Below are positions 43,354 to 53,129 of a stretch of DNA of 64,000 nt, piece by piece. The notes beneath the pieces were generated by a model. The model did no database searches. It had not been told where the DNA came from and was given only the letters and a program-made list of their open reading frames with translations. Numbering within the stretch: the stretch's first letter is position 1; each line of letters opens with the position of its first letter. Position numbers and translations under genes: made by a program. Origin of the DNA: CBDAPI01 sp965248635 (GTDB lineage Bacteria; Acidobacteriota; UBA6911; RPQK01; CBDAPI01); NCBI GenBank assembly GCA_965248635.1, contig OZ252114.1:3720001-3784000 (forward strand), written 5' to 3'.

Positions 43354-44121
43354 ATGAGCTATTGGAGCAACAAGACAGTTCTCATTACCGGCGCCGCCTC
43401 CGGAATCGGGCGTGCTACCGCGCAGCGTTTCGCGAAGGAGGGGGCATCCGTCGCCATGCTGGACCGGAATGAAAGGGGCCTGGAAGAAACCCGACAGATG
43501 ATCGACGACGATTCCAGAACGCGCATGTTCACCGTCGATTTTCAGGACGAGCCGGCCGTCAGGGAGGCCGTTCGAAGCTCCACTTCCTGGAAGAACCAGC
43601 TTCAGGCAGTGATCAACGTAGCCGGCATCGGTGCTCCGGAGCAGTTTCCGGACAGCACGCGAGAAGAGTGGGACAGGCTGATCCAAATCAATCTTCGGGG
43701 CGGCTATGTGGTGGCTCAAGAGGCGGCCCGCCACATGATCGAGGCAGGCGGCGGCGCCATCGTCAATGTCTCCAGCATCCTGGCTCTGGTTGCCGACCCA
43801 AGCCTGATCATGTATTCGGCCACCAAGGGAGGAGTCAGTGGCATGACTCGCGCCCTGGCGATTCGTCTGGCCGAACACAACATCCGCGTCAACGCGGTCT
43901 GCCCCGGCGACGTCGCCACCCCGCTGCTGGACGACTGGATCGATCGGCAGCCCGATCCCGCCAAGATCCGTGCCACCATTGCCTCTGCCTATCCGCTTGG
44001 CCACTACTGTGATCCGGACGACATTGCCGGCGTCATTTTTTTCCTGGCCGGGCCGGACGCCCGCTGCATCACCGGGACCGAAATCGTGGTGGACTGCGGT
44101 TTGACGGTGAAGTGTTATTGA
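43354..44121 (+). CDS. Short-chain dehydrogenase/reductase (SDR)
   Basis: The ATG at 43354 follows AAGGGAGGATTAGAG; longer frames from 43222 would translate the palindromic element and are rejected. The 255-residue enzyme has ITGAASGIGRATAQRFAKEG, VINVAGIGAPEQF, NVSSILALVADPSLIMYSAT and KGG (Ser, Tyr, Lys) and CITGTEIVVDCGLTVKCY. Its C-terminus resembles that of the SDR at 23775. It is five bases from the next gene and therefore co-transcribed with the CocE hydrolases, and probably oxidises a hydroxylated product of this pathway. Confidence 0.85.
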   Translation: MSYWSNKTVLITGAASGIGRATAQRFAKEGASVAMLDRNERGLEETRQMIDDDSRTRMFTVDFQDEPAVREAVRSSTSWKNQLQAVINVAGIGAPEQFPDSTREEWDRLIQINLRGGYVVAQEAARHMIEAGGGAIVNVSSILALVADPSLIMYSATKGGVSGMTRALAIRLAEHNIRVNAVCPGDVATPLLDDWIDRQPDPAKIRATIASAYPLGHYCDPDDIAGVIFFLAGPDARCITGTEIVVDCGLTVKCY

Positions 44122-44126
44122 CCATC

Positions 44127-46202
44127 ATGCAACGACTTCCGACTATTCTCTGTCTTCTTTTTTCACTGGTACCGGTTTCCCCAAAGGAACCCCTCTCGCC
44201 GCCTGACTACCGGGATCGACTCAAGGTGGAATACCTGCGCGTGCCCATGCGCGGCGGCGTGGAACTGGCGGCCAAGATCGTGCGGCCGGATGGGGAAGGG
44301 CGTTTTCCGGGAGTGATGATGTACTACCCCTATCGCTTCCTGAGAAAGGCCCCTCCCGATGACCCCGGCGAACCGTGGCCGGTGCAACCCACCCTCTATC
44401 TGGCCCAAAGAGGCTATGCGGTGGTCCAGTACGAGGTTCGGGGCACGGGGAATTCCTCAGGGTGGAGCCAAGACATCTACTCGGACGACGAGCGCCGGGA
44501 CGGCTATGACATGGTGGAGTGGATCGCCGCCCAACCCTGGTGCAACGGCAACGTGGGAATGATGGGAATCTCCTACGGGGGCGTGGTTCAGTGGCACGTG
44601 GCGGTGCAGGCTCCCCCCAGCCTGAAGGCCATCATCGTGCGCTCGGCCAACGACGACGTTTACACCGAGTGGGTCTATCCCGGGGGCGTTCTCCGGCCCT
44701 ACATGTTCGACACCTTCTCGCCCCAGATGAGCGCCATTAACTTCCTGCCGCCCAATCCCGATCTGGTCGGTGCCAAGTGGAGTGAGATATGGCAGGAACG
44801 GCTGGATAACAGCCAACCCTGGGGGATCGGCTATATCAGTCACCCCCTGCACGGGAAATACTGGCTGGACCGATCTCTTTCGGCCGACTACTCACGAGTC
44901 AAGTGCGCTGTTTACGTGATTAGCGGCTGGTCGGATGTTTATTCGACCGCGCTCCTGCGGGCCTATTCCAAGGTGGAGGTTCCCAAGCGGGCTCTGGTCG
45001 GACCCTGGGGCCACTGGTGGCCCGAGGTGGAAGAGGCGGTGCCCGGGCCTCGCATCCAGGGCGGCATCGAGTACCTGAAATGGTTCGACTACTGGCTCAA
45101 GGGAATCGACACCGGGGTAATGGATGAGCCACCGGTCACCCTGTTCGTGAAGGAGTACAAGGAACCATCCGCCCGCATGTACATCGAGGAACCCGGATCC
45201 TGGCGTTCCGAACGAGAGTGGCCCATCGCCCGCACGGTGCCCACTCCCATGTATTTCCAGGAGGGAAGCCGACTCGAGCCTGCCCCGCCCAGCGCCGGAG
45301 GTCAGGATGAGTACGCGTACAACCCGGCGGTGGGAATCACGTCGGGGATTCACTGGGGCGGCGGAATCCTTCCTTGGGGAATGCCGATCGACCAGCGGCT
45401 GGATGAAGCCTATTCTCTGGTTTATACCTCTGAGCCACTTGAACAGGAGCTAGAGGTGAGCGGCACGCCTGCGGCCGTACTCTACGTTTCGTCCAGCGCC
45501 GAGGTCGCCTACTTTCGGGTCAAGTTGATCGATGTGGCCCCGGATGGGACCTCCAAACTGGTCCGCTATGGCGGGCTCAATGCCACCCACCGCAGCTCCC
45601 ACTTTGACCCGGAGGCTCTTGAGGCCGGGCAGGTCTACAAACTGCAGGTCAACCTGAAGGCGATGTCTTATGTCTTTTCTTCCGGGCATCGCCTCCGGGT
45701 GGCGATCGCCAGCGCTGACCTTCAGAACGCGTGGCCCACGCCCCTGCACTCCGTGAATACTGTCTACCGGGGAGGGGCTCGCCCATCGCACATCGTTCTG
45801 CCGGTAATTCCGGCCCAGAGTCCCGAGCTCCCCAAGCCGGATTTGAAAATCCTGCCCCCTGCCGACCCTAAGAAGCTGCGCAAGCCCTCCGAGTACTCGA
45901 TCACCCAGGATCTGGTCAACCAGACAACCACGGTCCGACTCGTCCGGGGCGCCGAAGAATCGGGAAGCCTGCTCAGCTCCAGCTTTACGGTCTCCTCGAA
46001 GGACCCGGCCAAGGCCGTTTTGAGAGCCCGGGCGCTGCGTACGGTCGACCGGCCCGAGTCTCGAATCCAGGTGGAAGCGAACGAGACCACGAGCAGCGAT
46101 GCGCTCTCCTTTCGCTACCTGGTGCAGGTAGAGATTCTGGTCAACGGCAAGCGTCACTTTCAAAAGAGCTGGTCGGTCACGGTGCCCCGGAAGTTGAACT
46201 GA
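44127..46202 (+). CDS. Exported CocE/NonD-family hydrolase, duplicate copy 1
   Basis: A 691-residue protein from the ATG at 44127; TILCLLFSLVPVSPKEPL looks like a short signal peptide. The S15 domain starts LRVPMRGGVELAAKIVRPDG. The triad is visible as Ser149 (MMGISYGGVVQW), Asp270 (SGWSDVYSTALL) and His296 (GPWGHWWPE). A C-terminal jelly-roll contains FSSGHRLRVAIASADLQNAW, and about 110 further residues (from about 46 residues after it) form an extra region ending VEILVNGKRHFQKSWSV. The copy at 49133 has exactly the same length and is collinear at an offset of 5006 bases. Predicted role: release of acyl, amide or X-Pro groups outside the cytoplasm. Confidence 0.88.
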   Translation: MQRLPTILCLLFSLVPVSPKEPLSPPDYRDRLKVEYLRVPMRGGVELAAKIVRPDGEGRFPGVMMYYPYRFLRKAPPDDPGEPWPVQPTLYLAQRGYAVVQYEVRGTGNSSGWSQDIYSDDERRDGYDMVEWIAAQPWCNGNVGMMGISYGGVVQWHVAVQAPPSLKAIIVRSANDDVYTEWVYPGGVLRPYMFDTFSPQMSAINFLPPNPDLVGAKWSEIWQERLDNSQPWGIGYISHPLHGKYWLDRSLSADYSRVKCAVYVISGWSDVYSTALLRAYSKVEVPKRALVGPWGHWWPEVEEAVPGPRIQGGIEYLKWFDYWLKGIDTGVMDEPPVTLFVKEYKEPSARMYIEEPGSWRSEREWPIARTVPTPMYFQEGSRLEPAPPSAGGQDEYAYNPAVGITSGIHWGGGILPWGMPIDQRLDEAYSLVYTSEPLEQELEVSGTPAAVLYVSSSAEVAYFRVKLIDVAPDGTSKLVRYGGLNATHRSSHFDPEALEAGQVYKLQVNLKAMSYVFSSGHRLRVAIASADLQNAWPTPLHSVNTVYRGGARPSHIVLPVIPAQSPELPKPDLKILPPADPKKLRKPSEYSITQDLVNQTTTVRLVRGAEESGSLLSSSFTVSSKDPAKAVLRARALRTVDRPESRIQVEANETTSSDALSFRYLVQVEILVNGKRHFQKSWSVTVPRKLN

Positions 46203-46301
46203 CCGGGGGCCGCGCTTGACATCACCCTGGCGCTTGAATACGTTACCAGCCAACAGACTGACCCGAGATTCAACCCATCAACCTCAAAGGGTGTTTTGGT
46301 T

Positions 46302-48224
46302 ATGTACAAGTTTTCCTTTCTGCGGGCTGCACTAGTCCTGCTCGTGCTTCTGGTTCCGGCCAGGGGTCAGACCACCAGCGAAGATGCTGCTGCTGACGTG
46401 ATCGTCATGAAAAACGTCATGATGCCCATGCGCGATGGCGTGAAACTGGCTACCGATCTGTACCTCCCTGCCAGAGATGGTCGTCCCCTGCAAGGCAGGT
46501 TTCCGGTTGTCCTGCAACGGACCCCCTACAACAAGGAACAAGAGTTCTACCGGAAGCCGGCTACTTTCTTCGCCAAACACGGTTATCTGTCGGTGATTCA
46601 GGACTGCCGGGGGCGCTATCAGTCGGAGGGAGATTTCTTCCCTTTTCGTGACGAAGCCGAGGATGGTTACGACACTGTGGAATGGCTGGCCCGGCACCCG
46701 GCCAGTGCCGGCAAAGTCGGTGTTTACGGCGTTTCCTACATGGGCTGGGTACAACTGCAGATGGCCACCCAGAAGCCGCCCAGTCTGGCCACCATGATTC
46801 CTCACACGGGTCCCAACAATGCCTACTACTACAGCATGCATGTGGGCGGAACCCGTACCCTGGGACTCTTGAGATGGCACGTTCGCATGGCCGGAACCGG
46901 AAGAGAAGCCGAAAAAGACCCATCGATTGCGGAAGCGCTCGACTCGATGCTCTCCCCCCAGAAGTTTCTGCACTGGGCGGCCCGGATTCCCTGGCGAAGG
47001 GGGCAGACTCCGCTCAGCCTGGCTCCCAGCTGGGAAGACGCCACCTTCCAATTCTATTTTGAAAACAATGACTACAATGAGTTCTGGCACCACCCCAGCC
47101 TCTCCATGGATGAGTACTGGGATTCCTACCCCGACATCCCCATTCTGTGGGTGACGGGCTGGTACGAGGTTTACGCCCGATCCATCGTGGACGGCTACCT
47201 GGCCATGCTGGAACGCGGGCGCGGCAACCAGTACCTGGTGGCGGGGCCCTGGACCCACGCCAACTGGGATCCCTTCAACGGAGATGCCAACTACGGAGCC
47301 GGTGCGGGCACGATCCCACCCGACGAACTGAGTTTTTTTGACTTCGAGCTGCAGTGGTTCGATCGCTGGCTGAAGGGAAAAAAATCCGCCCGACTCGGAG
47401 AGCCGGTCAAAGTCTTTGTGATGGGCGGGGGAGATGGACAAAGAGGTGAAGGAGACCGCCTCAACCACGGCGGGAGCTGGCAGGTTGGCGATGCCTGGCC
47501 CCCCTTTCAGACGCAGCCGACCCGATTCTTCCTGCATCAGGATGGACGATTGTCGAGGGAGGCGCCGCGGGAACCGCAATCCTCCACCACCTACACCTAC
47601 GATCCCCGCAATACCGTGCACAGCGACGGGCGCTGTGAGATCGCCTATGGCCCCGCCGCAGAACTGGGTTTCCGGGGAATGGGCCCTTATGACCAGATCC
47701 AGATGGAAACCCTTCCCGGGCACGGGGTGCCCGGGATGCCCACGGCCTCTCGTCTGGACGTCCTGGTCTTCCAAACCGGGCCCCTGCAAGAGGATGTCAT
47801 TGTGGCAGGCAATATGCGTGCTGTCCTGTTCGTCTCCTCGGACGCACCCGATACCGACTTCTTCGTGAAGCTGGTTGACGTCTACCCGTCCTCCCCCGAA
47901 CACCCGGCCGGCTATGCCTTCCCGGTGACCGACGGCATCATCCGGGCCCGTTACCGGGATGGCTTTGAGAAGTCGAAGCTGATGGAACCCGAAGTTGTGT
48001 ATGAAATCGTGTTCCCGATCCAGCCCGCCGCCAACCTCTTCAAGGCCGGCCACCGGATCCGAATCGACCTGTCCAGCAGCAGCTTTCCCAACTTCGATAT
48101 CAACCGCAACACCGGGGATCCCAACGATCGGCGTTGGCGAATCGCCAACAACACCATCTACCAGGAAGCCGGACAAGCTTCTCATGTCGAGTTGCCGGTC
48201 CTGCTGGTCCGAAGTCCCAGATAA
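46302..48224 (+). CDS. Exported CocE/NonD-family hydrolase with Asp-to-Glu at the predicted triad position
   Basis: A 640-residue protein; the ATG at 46302 is followed by a signal peptide (AALVLLVLLVPARGQ). NVMMPMRDGVKLATDLYLPA opens the S15 domain. The nucleophile is in GVYGVSYMGWVQ and the His in VAGPWTHANWDP, but the loop that is GWYD or GWSD in the paralogs reads VTGWYEVYARS, with the Glu codon at 47166-47168. Glu can sometimes serve as the triad acid, so activity may be retained, slowed or retuned. The jelly-roll ends AGHRIRIDLSSSSFPNFDIN. It lies between the two duplicated paralogs. Confidence 0.85.
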   Translation: MYKFSFLRAALVLLVLLVPARGQTTSEDAAADVIVMKNVMMPMRDGVKLATDLYLPARDGRPLQGRFPVVLQRTPYNKEQEFYRKPATFFAKHGYLSVIQDCRGRYQSEGDFFPFRDEAEDGYDTVEWLARHPASAGKVGVYGVSYMGWVQLQMATQKPPSLATMIPHTGPNNAYYYSMHVGGTRTLGLLRWHVRMAGTGREAEKDPSIAEALDSMLSPQKFLHWAARIPWRRGQTPLSLAPSWEDATFQFYFENNDYNEFWHHPSLSMDEYWDSYPDIPILWVTGWYEVYARSIVDGYLAMLERGRGNQYLVAGPWTHANWDPFNGDANYGAGAGTIPPDELSFFDFELQWFDRWLKGKKSARLGEPVKVFVMGGGDGQRGEGDRLNHGGSWQVGDAWPPFQTQPTRFFLHQDGRLSREAPREPQSSTTYTYDPRNTVHSDGRCEIAYGPAAELGFRGMGPYDQIQMETLPGHGVPGMPTASRLDVLVFQTGPLQEDVIVAGNMRAVLFVSSDAPDTDFFVKLVDVYPSSPEHPAGYAFPVTDGIIRARYRDGFEKSKLMEPEVVYEIVFPIQPAANLFKAGHRIRIDLSSSSFPNFDINRNTGDPNDRRWRIANNTIYQEAGQASHVELPVLLVRSPR

Positions 48225-48256
48225 GAGGTTTCGAGAATCACTCCAAGGAGGGACCC

Positions 48257-49087
48257 GTGAAAGAATTTCGAAAACCGTGGCTGAGAAGAATCTCTCTGGT
48301 GGCCGGGATGGCCTGCCTTTGCCTGGTCCAGGGCTGTGTTTCCGACGAATCTCCCCGGCCCCGGACAGAGAAGGCCGAAGACGAATGGACGCCCATCTTC
48401 AACGGAACAGATCTCGAGGGGTGGTACACCTTTCTCCGGTCCAGCGGAAGAAACAATGATCCGAAAGGAGTTTTCAAAGTCCATGACAACATGATTCACA
48501 TATTCGACATTCCGGTGACGGTTGAGGAAGAGGAGTTCGGCTATATTGCCACTGAGAAGGAATACTCCAACTATCACATCCGCTTTGACTACAAATGGGG
48601 CCAGAAACGGTTCCCGCCGCGAGCCGAGGCCCTCCGCGACAGCGGGATTCTCTACCACTTCGTCGGTCCCGACAAGGTCTGGCCCAGGTCGGTGGAGTGC
48701 CAGGTGCAGGAAACGGACACGGGAGACTTCTGGCTGGTCGGCGACACGGCAGTGACGACTACGCTCATCGAAGGGGATCCTCCCCGCTACTCTGAGAATG
48801 CAGAGGCTCACACCCGGACCGGGGGACGTATTGTGAAAGACGCCGATTACGAGGACCGTCAGGGCTGGAATACTGTGGAGGTGATTCTAGAGGGGGATCG
48901 GGTGACTCATCTGGTCAATGGCCGAGTCAACAACCGGGGCTGGGATCTTCGGCAGCCCGACCCGCGGGATCCCGAGCGGATCATTCCCCTGACCCGGGGT
49001 CGACTGCTTCTGCAGGCTGAGGGAGCCGAGGTTTTCTACCGCAACATCGAGGTGAAACCGATCAAGCTCCCAAATCCCACCGGGTAG
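48257..49087 (+). CDS. DUF1080 (3-keto-disaccharide hydrolase-like) lipoprotein
   Basis: The GTG at 48257 has AAGGAGG six bases upstream; an ATG at 48134 would overlap the preceding gene. The 276-residue product has a lipoprotein signal (AGMACLCLVQGCVSD, lipobox LVQGC). DEWTPIFNGTDLEGWYTFL is the defining opening of DUF1080, a concanavalin-like jelly roll; YSNYHIRFDYKWG and SGILYHFVGPDKVWPRSVEC follow. Relatives bind or hydrolyse glycosides, including 3-keto sugars, on the cell surface. Placed between the two duplicate CocE genes, it is likely expressed with them. Confidence 0.85.
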   Translation: MKEFRKPWLRRISLVAGMACLCLVQGCVSDESPRPRTEKAEDEWTPIFNGTDLEGWYTFLRSSGRNNDPKGVFKVHDNMIHIFDIPVTVEEEEFGYIATEKEYSNYHIRFDYKWGQKRFPPRAEALRDSGILYHFVGPDKVWPRSVECQVQETDTGDFWLVGDTAVTTTLIEGDPPRYSENAEAHTRTGGRIVKDADYEDRQGWNTVEVILEGDRVTHLVNGRVNNRGWDLRQPDPRDPERIIPLTRGRLLLQAEGAEVFYRNIEVKPIKLPNPTG

Positions 49088-49132
49088 AGCGCCGACAGCA
49101 GTTCCGGTTAGTGAACACACAGGAGAGTTCTC

Positions 49133-51208
49133 GTGCAACGATTCCCGACCCTTATCTTTCTTCTCTTTTCACTGGCACCGGTTTTCCCAAAGGAACCCCT
49201 CTCGCAGCCCGACTACCGGGATCGACTCAAGGTGGAATACCTGCGCGTGCCCATGCGCGGCGGCGTGGAACTGGCGGCCAAGATCGTGCGGCCGGATGGG
49301 GAAGGGCGTTTTCCGGGAGTGATGATGTACTACCCCTATCGCTTCCTGAGAAAGGCCCCTCCCGATGATCCCGGCGAACCGTGGCCGGTGCAACCCACCC
49401 TCTATCTGGCCCAAAGAGGCTATGCGGTGGTCCAGTACGAGGTCCGGGGCACCGGGAATTCCTCAGGGTGGAGCCAAGACATCTACTCGGACGACGAGCG
49501 CCGGGACGGCTATGACATGGTGGAGTGGATCGCCGCCCAACCCTGGTGCAACGGCAACGTGGGAATGATGGGAATCTCGTACGGGGGCGTAGTTCAGTGG
49601 CACGTGGCGGTGCAGGCTCCTCCCAGCCTGAAAGCCATCATCGTCCGCTCCGCCAACGACGACATCTACACCGAGTGGGTCTATCCCGGAGGCGTTCTTC
49701 GTCCCTACATGTTCGATACCTTCTCGCCCCTGATGAGCGCCACTAACTTCCTGCCGCCCAATCCCGATCTGGTCGGTGCCAAGTGGAGTGAGATATGGCA
49801 GGAACGGCTGGACCACAGCCAGCCCTGGGGGATTGGCTATATCAGCCACCCCCTGCACGGGAAATACTGGCTGGACCGATCTCTTGCGGCCGACTTCTCA
49901 CGAGTCAAGTGTGCCGTTTATGTGATCGGGGGCTGGTCGGATGCTTATCCAACCGCCCTGCTGCGAGCCTATTCCAAGGTGGAGGTTCCCAAGCGGGCTC
50001 TGGTCGGACCCTGGGGCCACTGGTGGCCCGAGGTGAAAGGGGCGGTCCCCGGGCCTCGCATCGAGGGCGGCATCGAGTACCTGAAATGGTTCGACTACTG
50101 GCTCAAGGGAATTGACACCGGGGTGATGGAGGAGCCGCCGGTCACCCTGTTCGTGAAGAAGTACAAGGAGCCGTCAGCCCGAATGTACCTTGAGGAACCC
50201 GGATTCTGGCGCTCCGAAAGCGAGTGGCCCATCGCCCGCACGGTGCCCACTCCCATGTATTTCCAGGAGGGGGGCCGACTTGACCCAGTGCCGCCGAGCA
50301 CGGAGGGGAAGGACGAGTACGAGTACAACCCCGGGGTGGGGATCACGTCGGGAATGCACTGGGGAGGCAGGATCCTGCCCTGGGGGATGCCGATCGACCA
50401 GCGGCTGGACCAAGCCTATTCTCTGATCTATACGTCGGACCCTCTGGAATCGGAACTGGAAGCAACGGGAACACCCTCAACCGTACTTCATGTGTCGTCC
50501 ACCGCCGAGGTCGCTTATTTCCGAGTCAAACTGATCGACGTGGCCCCGGATGGGACTTCCAAACTGGTCCGCTATGGCGGGCTCAATGCCACCCACCGCA
50601 GCTCCCACTTTGACCCGGCGCCCCTCCAGCCCGGGCAGGTCTACCCGCTGGAGGTCGAGCTCAAAGCCATGTCTTATGTGTTTGCTCCCGGGCATCGTAT
50701 CCGCGTGGCAATCGCCAGTGCCGACATTCAGAATGCGTGGCCCACGGCGCTGCACTCCGTGAATACTGTCTACCGGGGAGGGGCTCACCCATCGCACATC
50801 ATTCTCCCGGTGATTCCCACCCGGAGTCCCGAGCTCCCCAGGCCTGATCTGAAAATCCTGCCCCCCGCCGACCCCGAGAAACTAAGCAAGCCCGCCGAGT
50901 ACTCGATCACCCAGGATCTGGTCAACCAGACAACCACGGTCCGACTGGTCCAGGGCGCCGAAGAATCGGGGAATCTGATGAGTTCCAGCTTTACGGTTTC
51001 CTCCAAGAACCCGGCCAACGCTGTTTTGAAAGCCCGGGCGCTGCGCACGGTCAGCCGGCCCGAGTCGCGAATCCAGGTGGAGGCGAACGAGACCACAAGC
51101 AGCGATGCGCTCTCCTTTCGCCACCTGGTCCAGGTAGAGATTCTGGTCAACGGCAAGCGTCACTTTCAAAAGAGCTGGTCGGTCACGGTGCCCAGGAAGT
51201 TGAACTGA
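49133..51208 (+). CDS. Exported CocE/NonD-family hydrolase, duplicate copy 2
   Basis: A GTG start at 49133 (VQRFPTLIFLLFSLAPVFPK) aligns residue for residue with copy 1; both are 2,076 bases. The triad is conserved: Ser149 in GISYGGVVQW, Asp270 in GGWSDAYPTALL, His296 in GPWGHWWPE. In the first third the DNA is nearly identical to copy 1, with a handful of mostly silent changes across about 370 bases from 49215. The region around residues 390-460 differs more (for example GRLDPVPPSTEGKDEYEYNP against SRLEPAPPSAGGQDEYAYNP). This mosaic suggests a past duplication with continuing gene conversion. Confidence 0.88.
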   Translation: MQRFPTLIFLLFSLAPVFPKEPLSQPDYRDRLKVEYLRVPMRGGVELAAKIVRPDGEGRFPGVMMYYPYRFLRKAPPDDPGEPWPVQPTLYLAQRGYAVVQYEVRGTGNSSGWSQDIYSDDERRDGYDMVEWIAAQPWCNGNVGMMGISYGGVVQWHVAVQAPPSLKAIIVRSANDDIYTEWVYPGGVLRPYMFDTFSPLMSATNFLPPNPDLVGAKWSEIWQERLDHSQPWGIGYISHPLHGKYWLDRSLAADFSRVKCAVYVIGGWSDAYPTALLRAYSKVEVPKRALVGPWGHWWPEVKGAVPGPRIEGGIEYLKWFDYWLKGIDTGVMEEPPVTLFVKKYKEPSARMYLEEPGFWRSESEWPIARTVPTPMYFQEGGRLDPVPPSTEGKDEYEYNPGVGITSGMHWGGRILPWGMPIDQRLDQAYSLIYTSDPLESELEATGTPSTVLHVSSTAEVAYFRVKLIDVAPDGTSKLVRYGGLNATHRSSHFDPAPLQPGQVYPLEVELKAMSYVFAPGHRIRVAIASADIQNAWPTALHSVNTVYRGGAHPSHIILPVIPTRSPELPRPDLKILPPADPEKLSKPAEYSITQDLVNQTTTVRLVQGAEESGNLMSSSFTVSSKNPANAVLKARALRTVSRPESRIQVEANETTSSDALSFRHLVQVEILVNGKRHFQKSWSVTVPRKLN

Positions 51209-51292
51209 TTGGCCGCGTGATTCACCAGCCTCCCACTATTTTGAGTTCCGCTGTCTATCGGTTAACTTAAGGGCGACAGAAAGGACGCACCA

Positions 51293-53110
51293 ATGCCAAT
51301 GAGCCAACATCCCCTACACCTGGGACGCTTCCTGACTCTTCTGTGCCTGGCTTTGACCGGAAGCTTTTCCCTGCAGGCGGAACCGGCAGCCTGGAAAAAG
51401 CTGCTTTCCCAGCCCGAATACGAACCCTCCACCCTGATTGACGCTCGGGTCCCAATGCGGGACGGAGTGGAGCTGTCGGCCGATGTCTATCTTCCCGCCC
51501 GGGAAGGCAGATGGCCCGTCGTTCTGGAAAGGACACCCTACGGGAACAGCGGAGACTGGTATGTGGCCCGGGCCCTCTACTTTGCCCGCAGGGGCTACGC
51601 TTACGTTCTCCAGGACTGCCGGGGGCGCTACGATTCGGACGGCGAATGGGAAGGCTGGGTGGTGGAGATCGACGATGGCGGCGACACGGTGCAGTGGTGC
51701 GCAACCCAGCCCTGGTCCAACGGACAAGTGGGCATGATGGGCATGTCCCATATGGGACTGACCCAGTGGAAAGCAGCCCAGAACGGATCACGGCACTTGA
51801 AAGCAATCGCGCCCCAGATGGGGCCGGCCGACGAATACCTCTACGGAATGAATTACACAGGAGGCGCCTTCCTGCTGCAGATCGGCATACCCTGGTCGAT
51901 CTCGGTGCGGGGCCGAACCCAGCAGACCAGAAAACCCTACGAGTGGGAATCACTGTTTCGCCATCTTCCCATTCTGACCGCCGATGAAAAGGCCACCGGA
52001 AAACCGATCGGCTTCTATCGGGACTGGATCCGCCACGCCGCCTATGACGAGTTCTGGGAAAAGGCCAGTAACTACGGGCACTTCGAAAAGATGGACATTC
52101 CCATTCTGCAGGTCAGCGGTTGGCTCGATCTCCACGTCAAATCCCTGTTTGCCAACTACGAGGCCATTCAAACAAACGGAACGGCACGAGCGCGACGGCA
52201 ACAGAAGGTCGTGGTCGGGCCCTGGGTCCACACCGACCGGCCCGAGCCCAAGTACGGAGTGCTGGACTTTGGAGTGGACTCGGTCATTGACCTTTACGCC
52301 CTCTACCTGCGCTGGATGGATCGATGGCTCAAAGGGATCGAGAATGGGGTCGAAAACGAGCCTCCCCTCAAACTCTTCGTGATGGGGAGGAACGAATGGC
52401 GGACAGCCGAGAAGTGGCCTCTGCCCGACACGCGCTGGACTCCCTACTACCTGCGCAGTGGAGGCCGGGCCAACTCCCTGTTCGGTGACGGCCGGCTCAG
52501 CACTCAGAAAGGGGACGCCGAGGAGCCGCCCGACACCTACACCTACCATCCGGAGGATCCCGTTCCCACCCTGGGAATGGATCCCAATGGTGAAGTTGCA
52601 CCTCTGGACCACCGGCCGGTGGAATGGCGGGACGATGTCCTGGTCTACACAAGCGAGGAGCTCAGTGAAGATCTCGAGGTGACCGGCCCGGTCCAGGCTC
52701 TTGTCTATGCTAGCAGCTCGGCCACCGACACGGACTGGACGGTCAAGCTGCTGGATGTTTTCCCCGATGGGAAGGCCGTCAACCTGTGGGATGGGATTTT
52801 AAGGGCCCGCTACCGGGAACCCCGTGCTGTCCGGACCGGGGTACCGGCACCGGGCCAGTTTGCCCACCCCAAATTGATGGAGCCAGGTCAGGTCTACGAG
52901 TTCTTCATCGAGGTCGGGGTGATCAGCAACGTTTTTCTCAAGGGGCACAGGATTCGGATCGAGGTCTCGAGCAGCAATTTCCCTCGCTTCGACCGGAATC
53001 TCAACAATGGCGGGAAGCTGGGAATCGATCCCGAAATCGTGGTGGCCCATCAGACCGTTTATCACAGCCGGCAGTATCCATCTCACCTGCTGCTACCGGT
53101 TATCCCCTGA
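51293..53110 (+). CDS. Exported CocE/NonD-family hydrolase
   Basis: A 605-residue protein, the last gene of the long plus-strand run; AGAAAGGACGCACCA precedes the ATG (an alternative ATG lies two codons later). Signal peptide: LTLLCLALTGSFSLQA. DARVPMRDGVELSADVYLPA opens the S15 domain. Triad candidates are GMMGMSHMGLTQW (Ser), VSGWLDLHVKS (Asp) and VVGPWVHTDRP (His). The jelly-roll includes LKGHRIRIEVSSSNFPRFDR. It is more similar in layout to the cytoplasmic paralog at 34607 than to the 691-residue pair. Transcription probably ends near the 29-bp inverted repeat that follows. Confidence 0.87.
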   Translation: MPMSQHPLHLGRFLTLLCLALTGSFSLQAEPAAWKKLLSQPEYEPSTLIDARVPMRDGVELSADVYLPAREGRWPVVLERTPYGNSGDWYVARALYFARRGYAYVLQDCRGRYDSDGEWEGWVVEIDDGGDTVQWCATQPWSNGQVGMMGMSHMGLTQWKAAQNGSRHLKAIAPQMGPADEYLYGMNYTGGAFLLQIGIPWSISVRGRTQQTRKPYEWESLFRHLPILTADEKATGKPIGFYRDWIRHAAYDEFWEKASNYGHFEKMDIPILQVSGWLDLHVKSLFANYEAIQTNGTARARRQQKVVVGPWVHTDRPEPKYGVLDFGVDSVIDLYALYLRWMDRWLKGIENGVENEPPLKLFVMGRNEWRTAEKWPLPDTRWTPYYLRSGGRANSLFGDGRLSTQKGDAEEPPDTYTYHPEDPVPTLGMDPNGEVAPLDHRPVEWRDDVLVYTSEELSEDLEVTGPVQALVYASSSATDTDWTVKLLDVFPDGKAVNLWDGILRARYREPRAVRTGVPAPGQFAHPKLMEPGQVYEFFIEVGVISNVFLKGHRIRIEVSSSNFPRFDRNLNNGGKLGIDPEIVVAHQTVYHSRQYPSHLLLPVIP

Positions 53111-53129
53111 GGATCACCGGATCGGTCTA

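Noticed and set aside
46332..48185. 617-codon open frame on the minus strand
   Set aside because: It is antisense to the CocE hydrolase at 46302-48224, has no family signature and arises from GC-rich codon bias.
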